Assembly (NCBI GenBank): GCA_965277355.1
Contig: CBDICN010000001.1
Span: forward strand, 1,240,001 to 1,304,000
Length of the DNA stretch: 64,000 nt
DNA from: RH-AL1 sp965277355
GTDB lineage: Bacteria > Pseudomonadota > Alphaproteobacteria > Rhizobiales > Beijerinckiaceae
Direction of reading: 5' to 3'
Below the pieces are notes generated by a model that was not told the DNA's origin, made no database searches, and saw nothing but the letters and a program-made list of their open reading frames with translations. Each line of letters opens with the position of its first letter. The stretch's first letter is position 1. Shown here piece by piece: positions 34,774 to 43,685 of the stretch. Position numbers and translations under genes: made by a program.

Positions 34774-35818
34774 GACGCACCCGTCGGATCAGGAAACCAT
34801 CGACGGCCAGGGCGCAGAGCGCGGCGAGGCCGGCGACGACGATGGCGCCCAGGACATCGAGCCCGACGCCGCCGGCGGTGAACGTCCCGCCGGGGCTCGC
34901 GAGGCAGATGAGATCGGCGACCGCGACGACGAGGATGGCGCAGAGGCCGAGAAGGGCGGGGAGGCGACGCCTCGCGAGTGGTTCCGGGATGAGGACCGCG
35001 GCGGCGAGAACCAGCAGAAACGGCGCGCCGATGACGAAGATCGGCCCCACGACACCGCGCCAGCGCGTCTGATACCAGGCGATCTCCTTCGGCAGGTTGG
35101 CCGACCAGACGACGAGATATTGCGCGAACTGCACATAGGTCGCGACGGCGACGAGGGCCAGCAGCACGACTGTTTCGAGGTATCGGACGCGACCGCGCGG
35201 ATGCGCCATCATGAGCGCGACGGTCGCGGCGAGCGCGGCCTGCGCCGAGATGATGATGACGCCGTAGGCCGACGACACCGACGACGGGTCGAGCGACATG
35301 AACCAGTCGTAGGCGGCGAGCGTGCCGATCACGAGGTGGAGCAGAAGGCCGAGGATGGCGATCGCGCGCCGCGGCGGCGTCGATCGTCCGGGCACGACGA
35401 AGACGACACCCAGCGCGAGCCAGATCACGAGAAACGCAATGCCGCGCGCCGCGAAGAAGGCCGGCGTGAACCAGTGCGTCGCGAAGCCCTTGTAGCTCGA
35501 CGGTTCGGGGATGGGCGAGCCCGGCACCCAGCCATAGAACAGCCCGGGCATGAGCAGGATCGGAAGGCCGAGCACCGCGAGCAACGGCAGGCCGGCCAGC
35601 ATCAACCGCAGCGGCGCCGCCAGCGCCACATCGCGATCGCGGGCGAGGTCGAGCGCCATAAGGACCGGCAACGCGCCGAGCGGCAACGAGACGAGGACCA
35701 GCCAGCCCACGAGATAGCCGTGCAGCGCGGCCTGCCGATCGAGGACGAACAGGCCGACGAGCGCGGCGAAAGCGACGAGCCAGAGCAACACCACGGCGAT
35801 GGTCGGCTTGCCCATCAT
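34766..35818 (-). CDS. actF: Alternative complex III membrane subunit ActF
   Basis: A 350-residue integral membrane protein with about ten helices and hardly any long loops. It is the smaller of the two quinol-binding-fold subunits of alternative complex III, related to ActC. Typical ActF features are the GYLVGWLVLVSLPLGALPVLM opening, AAYDWFMSLDP and VVWSANLPKEIAWYQTRW. The ATG start shares ATGA with the actE stop. ActF is thought to frame a proton or quinol path; the mechanism is not settled for the family. Confidence 0.93.
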   Translation of the reverse strand: MMGKPTIAVVLLWLVAFAALVGLFVLDRQAALHGYLVGWLVLVSLPLGALPVLMALDLARDRDVALAAPLRLMLAGLPLLAVLGLPILLMPGLFYGWVPGSPIPEPSSYKGFATHWFTPAFFAARGIAFLVIWLALGVVFVVPGRSTPPRRAIAILGLLLHLVIGTLAAYDWFMSLDPSSVSSAYGVIIISAQAALAATVALMMAHPRGRVRYLETVVLLALVAVATYVQFAQYLVVWSANLPKEIAWYQTRWRGVVGPIFVIGAPFLLVLAAAVLIPEPLARRRLPALLGLCAILVVAVADLICLASPGGTFTAGGVGLDVLGAIVVAGLAALCALAVDGFLIRRVRHG

Positions 35819-36354
35819 GGCTCACCCTTCTTCAAGGCCGCCTGTTCCTGAGGCGAAAGCTCGGCCACGACCGGCTTCTGCGAGAGCTGCAGCGCGCGAA
35901 TGTAAGCGGCGATCGCCCAGCGGTCGGCCGGCGGCACGCGGTCGGCATAGCTGTACATGACGCCCTTGCCGTTGGTGATCGTGTCGTAGAACAGCTGCGC
36001 CTTGGCCTTCATTAGCCTGGCGGAGGTGAAGAGCGGCGGCTTGGGGAAGCCACGCTGCACGATCATGCCATCGCCGTTGCCGGCGAGACCGTGGCAGGGC
36101 GTGCAGAAGATATCGTAGCGCTCGTGCCCCCGCGCCACGAGGGCGGCGGTAATCGTCGGCGGTTGCGGCGCCGGCTGGTTCGGCTCGTCGCGCGGGATCG
36201 TGCCGGGCACCGGAAGCTGCATCGCCGTCTTCTTCGGCAGGAAGTCGCTCCTGTCCCAGGTGTCCGACTTGCCCTGCGTGTACATATTGGCGTCGCCACA
36301 GCCGCCGAGCGCGAGCGCTGCCAAGGCGAGCCATGGCGCGAGCCGCGCCGTCAT
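35815..36354 (-). CDS. actE: Alternative complex III monohaem cytochrome c ActE
   Basis: A 179-residue lipoprotein cytochrome. The signal peptide ends with lipobox LGGC (Cys19), so it should be anchored in the periplasmic face of the membrane. One CTPCH haem site (about 84-88) is followed by GDGMIVQRGFP, with a likely Met ligand in GVMYSYADRVPPADRW. This matches ActE, the mobile-domain cytochrome that passes electrons on. Both ends overlap neighbours as ATGA, so expression is tightly coupled. Confidence 0.93.
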   Translation of the reverse strand: MTARLAPWLALAALALGGCGDANMYTQGKSDTWDRSDFLPKKTAMQLPVPGTIPRDEPNQPAPQPPTITAALVARGHERYDIFCTPCHGLAGNGDGMIVQRGFPKPPLFTSARLMKAKAQLFYDTITNGKGVMYSYADRVPPADRWAIAAYIRALQLSQKPVVAELSPQEQAALKKGEP

Positions 36355-36914
36355 CGCGGCACCCGGGACACGGCGATGGGCCGCGCCGCGAGCCCCGCGA
36401 GCACCCTCTCGACGGCTTCCTCGTCGAAAGCCTCCTCATCGTTCACGATCGTGAGGAAGAACCGGTCCTGGGTGGCCCGGAGGAAGTTTGGAATGTTGAA
36501 GCAAGGATGGTTCAGCATCGGCAGGCGCGTAAGAAAGGTGAAGTTGAAGAACACGACGAGCGCGCCGAGCAGCATCGCGAAGGACACGCTCGGCACGGCG
36601 AAGGCGCCCCAGCTGAAGCGCGGCCGCCCTCCGATGTCGAACACGTAATCGTAGGCGGTGGCGTAGACGCACATGAACATCATCAACGCGAAGCCGAGGA
36701 TCACCGCGCCGATAGCCATGACGTGCGGGATCGGCTTGGGCGTGTCGCCAATCGCCGGGAAGGCGCCCTCGATCGGCACCGGCGAATAAATGTCAAGCCG
36801 CCCGTAGCCCCGCAATCGGATCGCGTGCGCGGCGGCGACCGCCGCGTCCGGAGACCCGAACTCGGCCGTGATCGCATAAAGCGGCGCGCCCGTCGGCTCA
36901 TGGATCTCGCTCAT
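36351..36914 (-). CDS. actD: Alternative complex III subunit ActD (DUF3341)
   Basis: A 187-residue protein with a soluble N-terminal region (about 1-60) containing the family segment YAITAEFGSPDAAVAAA. Two membrane helices follow (about 65-90 and 105-128), then a segment with NHPCFN and the C-terminal FFLTIVNDEEAFDEEAVERVL. This is the DUF3341/ActD fold, a structural subunit without cofactors. Start and stop overlap actC and actE as ATGA. Confidence 0.93.
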   Translation of the reverse strand: MSEIHEPTGAPLYAITAEFGSPDAAVAAAHAIRLRGYGRLDIYSPVPIEGAFPAIGDTPKPIPHVMAIGAVILGFALMMFMCVYATAYDYVFDIGGRPRFSWGAFAVPSVSFAMLLGALVVFFNFTFLTRLPMLNHPCFNIPNFLRATQDRFFLTIVNDEEAFDEEAVERVLAGLAARPIAVSRVPR

Positions 36915-38329
36915 CCGTGCCCCCTGTGGGCGGCTTGCGCGAGCCGCTTGGTCTCGACGATCGACAGCAGCGGCAGATAGCGCAAGGCGAGCAGCATGAG
37001 CGCGACAAACAGCCCGATCGACCCGACGAACGTCGCCATCCCCCAGATGTCCATGGTGTAGGGATGCGACGAGGACGGCAGAAAATCATGCTCCAGCGTC
37101 ACGACGATGACCATGAAATGGTCCCCGAACATGCCGATCGCAACAAGGACGCCGACGACGAACAGGGCTCGGGTAGACCGGCGCATGGCCGGGATCCAGA
37201 ATAGCTGAACCGGTATCAGAGAGGCGAACAGGATCGTCCAGAACGCCCACGCATAGGGACCGAACATTCGACGATGAGAGACAGCCGTCTCGAACGTGTC
37301 TCCGCCCAGCTCGGTCGCGAACATCTCCGCGGCGTAGCAGTACAGGTTGATCAGGCCGAGCACGAGCAGGCACTTGGCGAGCACGTCGAGGTGACGCGGC
37401 GTGATGAGCGCGTGGAGACTGAAAATGCCGCGCACGAGCACCGCCATCGCGGCGATGAAGGCGACACCCTCGAAGACCGCACCGAGCACGAAGTGGAGCG
37501 GCAGCAGCGAGTCGTGCCAGCCTGGTTCCACCGAGCCGGCAAACATCACGGCGGCGCCGGTCTGCAGCGAGACGACCAGGATCACGCCGAGCAGCGCCAC
37601 GATCCGGTAGGCTTGCGTCCAGCGCAGCCAATGCAGCGCCGACCCGCGCCAGCCGAGCGCGAGGATGCCGTAGAGCTGGGCGCGCAGCAGCCCCGTCGTA
37701 CGGCGCGTCTCCGTCGCGGGACGGATGCGCTCGATCGCCTTGTCGCGCAAGGTGGCAAGATCGGGGATCATGCCGATGTACCAAAACGCGATCGCCGTCC
37801 CCAGGAAGGAGATGATGTCGACCGCGTCCCAATACAGCGGCGAGCGGAACTGCGGCCAGAGTGCCAGCGTGTTCGGATAAGGCAGGTTCCAGTAGAAGAA
37901 CCAAGGTCGCCCGAGGTGGATGATCGGGTAGACCGCGGCGGCCCCCGCCGCGACGAGCGACAGCGTCTCGGCGATCCTGTTGACGGCCGAACGCCACTCT
38001 GCGCCGAGCAGGAGGAACAGCGCCGAGACAAGGAGGCCGCCGGAGGCCACGCCGATCCACCAGTCGTAGCTCACGATGTCGAGCGCCCAGGTGACCGGGA
38101 TGTTGTTGCCCCAGATGCCGACTCCGTCGACGAAGAGCCAGCCGAGTGAGACGACGAGGACGCCGATGAGACCCATCGCGGCCGCGAAAGCGTACCACCA
38201 GCGGCGCCGCATCGGGTGTGAGAAGGCGATCTCGGCGATGTCGCCGCCGATTGATCCGAAGGTCTGGCCCTTGGCGATGAAGTCGCGGGCGGCGAAGCTC
38301 GGAGCGTCGGTTGGTGTGATCGTCGTCAC
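36911..38329 (-). CDS. actC: Alternative complex III membrane subunit ActC (NrfD-like)
   Basis: A 472-residue NrfD/PsrC-family membrane protein with about ten helices. It packs against the Fe-S subunit ActB and is thought to provide the quinol oxidation site. Family marks: FSHPMRRRWWYAFA, VDGVGIWGNNIPVTWALDIVSYDWWIGVASGG, HLGRPWFFYW, WPQFRSPLYWDAVDI and late GPYAWAFW. It begins three bases after the actB stop, and its stop overlaps the actD start. Confidence 0.95.
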   Translation of the reverse strand: MTTITPTDAPSFAARDFIAKGQTFGSIGGDIAEIAFSHPMRRRWWYAFAAAMGLIGVLVVSLGWLFVDGVGIWGNNIPVTWALDIVSYDWWIGVASGGLLVSALFLLLGAEWRSAVNRIAETLSLVAAGAAAVYPIIHLGRPWFFYWNLPYPNTLALWPQFRSPLYWDAVDIISFLGTAIAFWYIGMIPDLATLRDKAIERIRPATETRRTTGLLRAQLYGILALGWRGSALHWLRWTQAYRIVALLGVILVVSLQTGAAVMFAGSVEPGWHDSLLPLHFVLGAVFEGVAFIAAMAVLVRGIFSLHALITPRHLDVLAKCLLVLGLINLYCYAAEMFATELGGDTFETAVSHRRMFGPYAWAFWTILFASLIPVQLFWIPAMRRSTRALFVVGVLVAIGMFGDHFMVIVVTLEHDFLPSSSHPYTMDIWGMATFVGSIGLFVALMLLALRYLPLLSIVETKRLAQAAHRGHG

Positions 38330-38332
38330 CGC

Positions 38333-41300
38333 TCAGCCCTCCTTGCGCGTCGCCGCGCCGCTCGGCGCGCGTTCCGCCAGATAGGTCGTGCGCGGTCGCA
38401 CGTTGAGTTCGCCGAGCAAATCGTAGTTGCGGGGGTCCTTGCGCTTGCCGACCACGTCCGCCTTCGGATCGGCGAGGTTGCCGAAGCTGATCGCCTGTGT
38501 CGGGCACGCGCCCTGGCACGCCGTCTTCACCGCGCCGTCGGGGATCGGCGCGTTCGCCTCGTCGGCCGTGATCCGCGCCTCTGCGACGCGCTGGACGCAA
38601 TAGGTGCACTTCTCCATGACGCCGCGCGAACGCACCGTGACGTCGGGATTGTTGCGCGCCTGGATCGCCGGCGACTGGCCGCCGGTATAGTCGAGATAGT
38701 TGAAGCGCCGGACCTTGTAGGGGCAGTAGCCCGAGCACGCGCGGGTCCCGACACAGCGATTGTAGACCATGAGGTTAAGACCCTCATGGTCGTGCAGCGT
38801 CGCCTCGACGGGGCACCCGACCTCGCATGGCGCCAGTTCGCAGTGCATGCAGGGCACCGGCTGGAAATGGGTGTCCGGGTCGTCGAGCGAGGCCGCGGCG
38901 CCCCGATCCTCGCTCTTCGCCGCCGAATAGTAGCGGTCGATCCGCAGCCAGTGCATGTCGCGGCCTTGCGCGACCTGGTCCTTGCCGACGATGGCGATGT
39001 TGTTTTCCGCTTGGCACGCGACCACGCAGGCGTTGCAGCCGATGCAGGTGTCGGTGTCGATGACCATGCCCCAGGCGCGCGCCTCCCGCGAGGCGTCGCC
39101 CTTCAAATCGGACGTGCTCAACGCCTCGCTGGAGCCGTAGAGACTGCGGGGTTCGGCTCCGCGCCGCTGGATTTCGTCGCGGCTGCGCGATACGCGGATG
39201 AAGTCGTGCCCCTCCATCGTGCCGTGGTCTTGCGTCGTCGCGATCAGAGTCTTGCGGCCTGTCTTCGCGATCGTGGCGCCGGCAAGCAGCCAGGGCGAAT
39301 CCTTGCCGCGCAAGGGATTGGCGTTGTAGCCGCGGTCGTCGAAGATCATGTCGCGATCGAGCCGGCCGTAGCCGAGCGTCATCGTCACGGTCCGGTCCGC
39401 CTGTCCCGGGAGGATCCAGGCGGCACCCTTGACGCTGGTGTCGCCGGCGGAGACGGTGACGATATCGCCGTTGTCGACCTCGAGTTTCTGCGCCAGCGCC
39501 GGGCCGATCGCCACGACATTGTCCCAGACGATCTTCGTCAGCGGCTTCGGTAACTCCTGCAACCAGCCGTTGGCGGCGTAGGAACCGTCGCGGATCGTCG
39601 CATCGGGACGGAAGACCACGCTGACGTGGTCCGGTCGGATGTCGAGCGGCGCGGCGCCCTGGTCGGCCGGCGCAGCGTTGGCGGTGACGGTCTTCGCGGC
39701 GGAGGCCGTGTTCGGCAGGAATCCGTCGGTAAGCGCCTTGCGCCAGTCCGCCTCGAAGGCGCCGTTCTTCGATCCCTGCCAATAGCTCTTCACGATCGCG
39801 AGCGCGTCGCGAGCCTGCTCGTCGAAGAGGAGCGACAGGACCTCGCTCGAGGTGCGCCCGAGATAGAGTGGCCGTATCGTCGGCTGGATCAGGCTCGCCG
39901 TGCCGTCCGCCGCACGAGCATCGCCCCAGGATTCGAGAGGATGCGCCAGAGGCAGGTGCCAGTCGCAGCGCAGCGCCGTTTCGTCGGCGAAGGCGCCGAC
40001 GTGGATTTTCATGCGGACCTTGCCGAGCGCGCCCTCGAAGCCGAAGCCGCCTGGCGCCTCGTAAGCCGGATTGCAGTCCATCATGACCAGCGTGTCCACC
40101 TCGCCGGCATCCATCGCGGTAACGAGGTCGGCCAAACTATCGGCCTGCGGCAGCACGGGCTCGATGAAGCTTACCGTCGTGCCGATGTTGCCCAGCGAAG
40201 CGTTGAGCCGGTGAACTGCCGCGAGCACGTCCGGCGATTGCGTCTCGCCGGCCATCACGATGGTCTCGCCCTTGGCGTCGCGCAGCGCGGCGGCCGCACG
40301 CGCGATCCAGCGGCTCGCCATGTCGCCGCCCTCCGCCGGAGGGCTGGCGACCGCCGCCGCCAGTCGGTCGACAAGCGTCTTCATGTCCTGCGGCTCGACG
40401 GCGACATGATGGTCCGCCTTGGCGCTGGTGAGGCTCGGGGTCGACGCGGCGACGTGAAGGTCGAGAAGCTGCCCGCTCGTCCAGGATCGGGCGCGGGCCT
40501 CCGCGTAGCGCCGCGAGACGCCGACCTGGCGCGGGCCGGCGTCGAGGAAATCACCGTCGATCGCGACGATCGTTTTCGCCCTGTCGAAGTGCCATAGCGC
40601 GTCGACGCGCGACCCGAACACCGCCTGACTGGCCGTCTCGAGCGCCGGCGCGCCGAGGCCCGACATCATGTGCCACCTAGCCTCCGGCATCGCCTTGAGG
40701 AGCGTCTCGATTTGCGCCACGAACGACGGCGAGGTGACCGGGCCGGTCAGAAAGCGCAGCCCCTTTCCTTTGCCGTCGCGCAGCTGCGCCACCGGTCCGA
40801 GCATGCGGTTGCGGAACGTGTCCCAGTCGGAAATCTTGTCGAGGTAGCGCACCGTCTGCGAGCGCGCCGGGTCGTAGAGGCCGAGCACGGAAGCCTGCCC
40901 GTAGATGTCAGTTCCGCCGCGGCTCCAAGGATGCTGCGGGTTGCCTTCGATCTTAATCGGCCGGCCGTTCACCGTCGAGACAAGGATGCCGTTGGCGAAG
41001 CCGTCGATGATCGCCGCGGAGGCGTAGAAGAGCGTCGCGCCGGGCTCGATGCGCTCGGGCTGCCGAACGTAGGGCACCTCGTATTGTCGTCCATCGACGA
41101 CCTGGTCGCAGGCCGCGAGGCCGCTGAGCGCGAACGAGGCCGCCATCATCTTGAAGAATCCGCGCCGGTCGGGTCCATTGGCGAGATGCGCCGCCGCCGG
41201 ATATTCCCGCTCGAGGAAACGACGGAACGCCGGCGTCTCGGCGACGGCATCGAGGCTCTTCCAGAAGGCCGGTCCCTGCCCGCTTCCGAGCTTGGCGCGA

Positions 41301-41374
41301 ATGCCGGCGAGATCCGCCGAAGCCGCCGTCCGTGCTTCGTCGCCCTCGCCGCTCGAGATCCGCACGACGCTCAT
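38333..41374 (-). CDS. actB: Alternative complex III Fe-S subunit ActB
   Basis: A 1013-residue fusion of a molybdopterin-oxidoreductase-like domain (about 60-740) and a four-cluster ferredoxin domain (about 760-960). The N-terminus has a Tat-like DRRGFFK followed by a hydrophobic stretch ending LAAC, so export by Tat and possible lipidation are likely. Cysteine groups CIGCNACVVAC, CMHCELAPC and CPVEAT, CVGTRACSGYC, and CTYC with CQGACP bind the clusters. In the known complex the first domain carries no molybdenum cofactor; I assume the same here. Operon position second after actA. Confidence 0.96.
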   Translation of the reverse strand: MSVVRISSGEGDEARTAASADLAGIRAKLGSGQGPAFWKSLDAVAETPAFRRFLEREYPAAAHLANGPDRRGFFKMMAASFALSGLAACDQVVDGRQYEVPYVRQPERIEPGATLFYASAAIIDGFANGILVSTVNGRPIKIEGNPQHPWSRGGTDIYGQASVLGLYDPARSQTVRYLDKISDWDTFRNRMLGPVAQLRDGKGKGLRFLTGPVTSPSFVAQIETLLKAMPEARWHMMSGLGAPALETASQAVFGSRVDALWHFDRAKTIVAIDGDFLDAGPRQVGVSRRYAEARARSWTSGQLLDLHVAASTPSLTSAKADHHVAVEPQDMKTLVDRLAAAVASPPAEGGDMASRWIARAAAALRDAKGETIVMAGETQSPDVLAAVHRLNASLGNIGTTVSFIEPVLPQADSLADLVTAMDAGEVDTLVMMDCNPAYEAPGGFGFEGALGKVRMKIHVGAFADETALRCDWHLPLAHPLESWGDARAADGTASLIQPTIRPLYLGRTSSEVLSLLFDEQARDALAIVKSYWQGSKNGAFEADWRKALTDGFLPNTASAAKTVTANAAPADQGAAPLDIRPDHVSVVFRPDATIRDGSYAANGWLQELPKPLTKIVWDNVVAIGPALAQKLEVDNGDIVTVSAGDTSVKGAAWILPGQADRTVTMTLGYGRLDRDMIFDDRGYNANPLRGKDSPWLLAGATIAKTGRKTLIATTQDHGTMEGHDFIRVSRSRDEIQRRGAEPRSLYGSSEALSTSDLKGDASREARAWGMVIDTDTCIGCNACVVACQAENNIAIVGKDQVAQGRDMHWLRIDRYYSAAKSEDRGAAASLDDPDTHFQPVPCMHCELAPCEVGCPVEATLHDHEGLNLMVYNRCVGTRACSGYCPYKVRRFNYLDYTGGQSPAIQARNNPDVTVRSRGVMEKCTYCVQRVAEARITADEANAPIPDGAVKTACQGACPTQAISFGNLADPKADVVGKRKDPRNYDLLGELNVRPRTTYLAERAPSGAATRKEG

Positions 41375-41387
41375 GCTCGGCCCTTCA

Positions 41388-42047
41388 TCAGCGGTGACAG
41401 ATCGAACAGTCGGTCAGCTTCTCGGGCTGCCCGACGTGGTACTGCTTGACGAGCGCGGGCCCCAGCGCATCCTGGTTCTCGGGCGGCGTCCAGGCCATGT
41501 CGAAGATTTCGGTTTGAGGCCTGACGAATTTTTCCGGATTGCGGTGGCAGTTAAGGCAGAACGACATCTCGAAGGCATTCGCCTTCGAGGTGAGCTGCAT
41601 CTCCTTCATGTCGCCATGGCAGCTCGAGCACCCGATCCCCTTGGTGATGTGGATCGAGTGATTGAAATAGACGTAGTCCGGCAGCCGATTGACCCGCGAC
41701 CAGACCAGCGGCTTGTTGTCCTCGAGGCTGGCGCGGACGGGCTTGAGCATCGCTGAGTCCTTCCAGATCTGCGAGTGGCAGGTCATGCAGGTCCACGTCG
41801 GCGGCAAGCCGGCGGTCGCCAGATGCTCGACACCCTGATGGCAGTAGCGGCAGTCGATCCCGAGTTCTCCGGAGTGATGCTTGTGGCTGAACGGCGCCGG
41901 CTGGTCCAAGGCCACGCCGACGCGCGTCGCGTAGGAGGAGGTCGAAAAACCCGCGAGAAGAACGAACAGACCGACGACGGTCGCCGCGACGACGAGGATG
42001 GAGAGCCGGAAGACGGCATCGGCACCGGGCGCGAAGAGTTGCCGCAT
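41388..42047 (-). CDS. actA: Alternative complex III pentahaem cytochrome c ActA
   Basis: A 219-residue protein with one N-terminal membrane helix (about 13-35) and five CxxCH haem sites: CRYCH (66-70), CMTCH (87-91), CSSCH (140-144), CLNCH (164-168) and CSICH (214-218). Five haems and this length fit ActA. It faces the periplasm and passes electrons from ActB towards ActE or the oxidase. GGAGG ends 6 bases before the ATG. It is the first gene of the 11-gene operon, whose promoter should lie in 42048-42216. Confidence 0.96.
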   Translation of the reverse strand: MRQLFAPGADAVFRLSILVVAATVVGLFVLLAGFSTSSYATRVGVALDQPAPFSHKHHSGELGIDCRYCHQGVEHLATAGLPPTWTCMTCHSQIWKDSAMLKPVRASLEDNKPLVWSRVNRLPDYVYFNHSIHITKGIGCSSCHGDMKEMQLTSKANAFEMSFCLNCHRNPEKFVRPQTEIFDMAWTPPENQDALGPALVKQYHVGQPEKLTDCSICHR

Positions 42048-42216
42048 GCTAGTCCTCCGCCCGCGACACGATCGGAAACGATGGTTCGAATGGATCGTGC
42101 AGGCAGAAGCCCGATGCGGCCACGGGTGCCTCCATGCTGCATTCTAAGGCTGTGTAGGCGAAGCCAACCGCCGAAGCAACGTTCTCACATGAGCCGAAAA
42201 GTCGCGAAGGTTTGAG
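42048..42216. promoter_or_regulatory. Putative promoter region of the act-cta operon
   Basis: This non-coding stretch lies directly upstream of actA, the first gene of the long minus-strand operon, and downstream of the small Cys-rich gene. No clear sigma-factor boxes were identified by eye. Transcripts could also read through from the upstream small gene, since no T-rich hairpin separates them. Confidence 0.4.
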
Positions 42217-42447
42217 TTATTTGTCGTGTTCGAAGCGTGCTTTGCAGGCGGGACGCAGCCGCTCGTAGTTCGCTTGCATGCACGTCTCGATGGCATCGAG
42301 ATCCGGGATCTTGTCTTTGCACAGACGCATCGCGTCGCCGGAGCAAGCGGTCACATCCTCCATACTGTAGCTCGGGGCGGCCGTCGCCACGCGCACGGTG
42401 AGGCCGAGAGCGAGAACGAGAATTGCCGACGAGGCCTTTTTTTTCAT
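42217..42447 (-). CDS. Small exported Cys-rich protein
   Basis: A 76-residue protein with a signal peptide (about 1-23, MKKKAS...ATA). The mature part has four cysteines in VTACSGDAMRLC, ETCMQ and RPACKARF, the pattern of the small cysteine-rich-repeat proteins frequent in alphaproteobacteria. GGAG lies about 6 bases before the ATG. The second to fourth codons form an A8 run. It precedes the act operon on the same strand; whether they are co-transcribed is not shown. Function unknown. Confidence 0.72.
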   Translation of the reverse strand: MKKKASSAILVLALGLTVRVATAAPSYSMEDVTACSGDAMRLCKDKIPDLDAIETCMQANYERLRPACKARFEHDK

Positions 42448-42758
42448 GTGTTGCTCCAGGGGCGTAGGACATGCCCGCGCTTGGTGAGGTCTTCGTGGCT
42501 TGTAGGCCGCAACGGCTTGGATGCAAAGCGCGGTAGGACACCCGATCCTCCTGGGACGACATCAGCCGCGCCGCGCCTTGAAGATGGCGCATGAAGCAAA
42601 TGGAGCGTTCGTAAAGGCCGTCTCAAAGACGTTGCAGACTAGTAACACCCGGCCGGATAAGGCCGTGGCAGCGCCTTAAAACGGCCATCGGCGATTGTAC
42701 CCGGCCACCTTTGAGGTATTCATCGGACATCGCATTTCGCATCCGAAAGGAATAACAC
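42448..42758. promoter_or_regulatory. Divergent intergenic region upstream of first barrel gene
   Basis: About 310 bases between the small Cys-rich gene (minus) and the first outer-membrane barrel gene (plus). Open frames in it lack family resemblance. Both promoters should be here; the AAGGA site for the barrel gene is at about 42747-42751. Confidence 0.4.
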
Positions 42759-43550
42759 TTGGTCCGGAAAGTTCTCTTGTCTTCGGTGGCGCTTGTCGCC
42801 ATCAGCGGAACGGCCTTCGCGGCGGACCTGCCGTCGCGTCGTGCTCCTCCGGTGTTCGCGCCGCCGCCGCCGCCGATCTTCTCCTGGACCGGCTTCTACA
42901 TCGGCGCCCAGATCGGCGATGCCTTCGGTCGCGACTCCGAGACCCTCTTCGTTCCGGGTGCCCCGCAGCTCGGCGCCGCCAGCCTCCAGGTCGGTCGGCC
43001 CAACGGCCTCATCGGCGGCGGTCACGTTGGCTACAACTTCTCGACACAGGGCCTCCCGATTCTCGGCGGCCTCGCCGGCGGCTTCGGTGCCGGCGGTCTC
43101 GTGGTCGGCATCGAAGGCGATATCGACGGCTCGGATTATCGCTCGGCGCAGGCCTTCGGCATCCTCGGCGAGAGTTTCCGCAGCGACGTCGGCGGTTCGG
43201 TCCGCGGTCGTGTCGGCGTCGCGGCCGGCCGCGCGCTGTTCTACGCCACGGGCGGTGTCGCGCTGGCGGAGTTCCAGAACGTCTACGCCTCGGGCCTGGG
43301 AACCGACAACACAACCCACAGCCGGGTCGGCTATACCGTGGGCGGCGGCGTCGAATACGCCCTGACGACAACCTTCTCGCTCCGCGCCGAGTACCGCTAC
43401 ACCGACTATGGCCATTACAGCGACCTGCTGGTCGGGTCCACCGCCGGGATCCTCGCCGCCCAGCACCATATCGTGCAGAACCGCGCCCAGGTCGGCTTCA
43501 GCTACAAGTTCGAGAGCCCGGCCGCCGCCCCGGTCGTTGCCCGCTACTGA
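42759..43550 (+). CDS. Outer-membrane beta-barrel protein, paralogue 1
   Basis: A 263-residue protein with signal peptide (VALVAISGTAFA, cleavage before ADLPSRRAPP) and an eight-strand-type barrel of the Omp25/Omp31-like family. Strand repeats include WTGFYIGAQIGDAFG, GGGHVGYNFS, GSVRGRVGVAAGRALFYATGG, FSLRAEYRYTDYG and the terminal QVGFSYKF. The final residue is Tyr after a short Pro/Ala tail. The start is TTG with AAGGA 8 bases upstream. It is clearly a paralogue of the gene at 45263 and has its own terminator. Confidence 0.9.
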   Translation: MVRKVLLSSVALVAISGTAFAADLPSRRAPPVFAPPPPPIFSWTGFYIGAQIGDAFGRDSETLFVPGAPQLGAASLQVGRPNGLIGGGHVGYNFSTQGLPILGGLAGGFGAGGLVVGIEGDIDGSDYRSAQAFGILGESFRSDVGGSVRGRVGVAAGRALFYATGGVALAEFQNVYASGLGTDNTTHSRVGYTVGGGVEYALTTTFSLRAEYRYTDYGHYSDLLVGSTAGILAAQHHIVQNRAQVGFSYKFESPAAAPVVARY

Positions 43551-43587
43551 TCGCGGCATCCGGTCCGCCCCGCGGACCGAGCGCCCC

Positions 43588-43617
43588 AAACCCGGCTGCG
43601 AAGCCGGGTTTTTCTTT
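43588..43617 (+). terminator. Rho-independent terminator of first barrel gene
   Basis: A perfect 10-bp stem, AAACCCGGCT and AGCCGGGTTT, with a GCGA tetraloop is followed by TTCTTTG. It starts 37 bases after the barrel gene stop. Confidence 0.88.
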
Positions 43618-43685
43618 GCCGCGCCCCTGACGGCACCGGCCGTCCCGGCATTGCACGTCGAGCAAGGCCATGCGACCTGTCGGCG

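Noticed and set aside
38333..41374. Active molybdenum oxidoreductase
   Set aside because: Gene order and the fused four-cluster domain identify ActB, which in the characterised complexes has no molybdenum cofactor.
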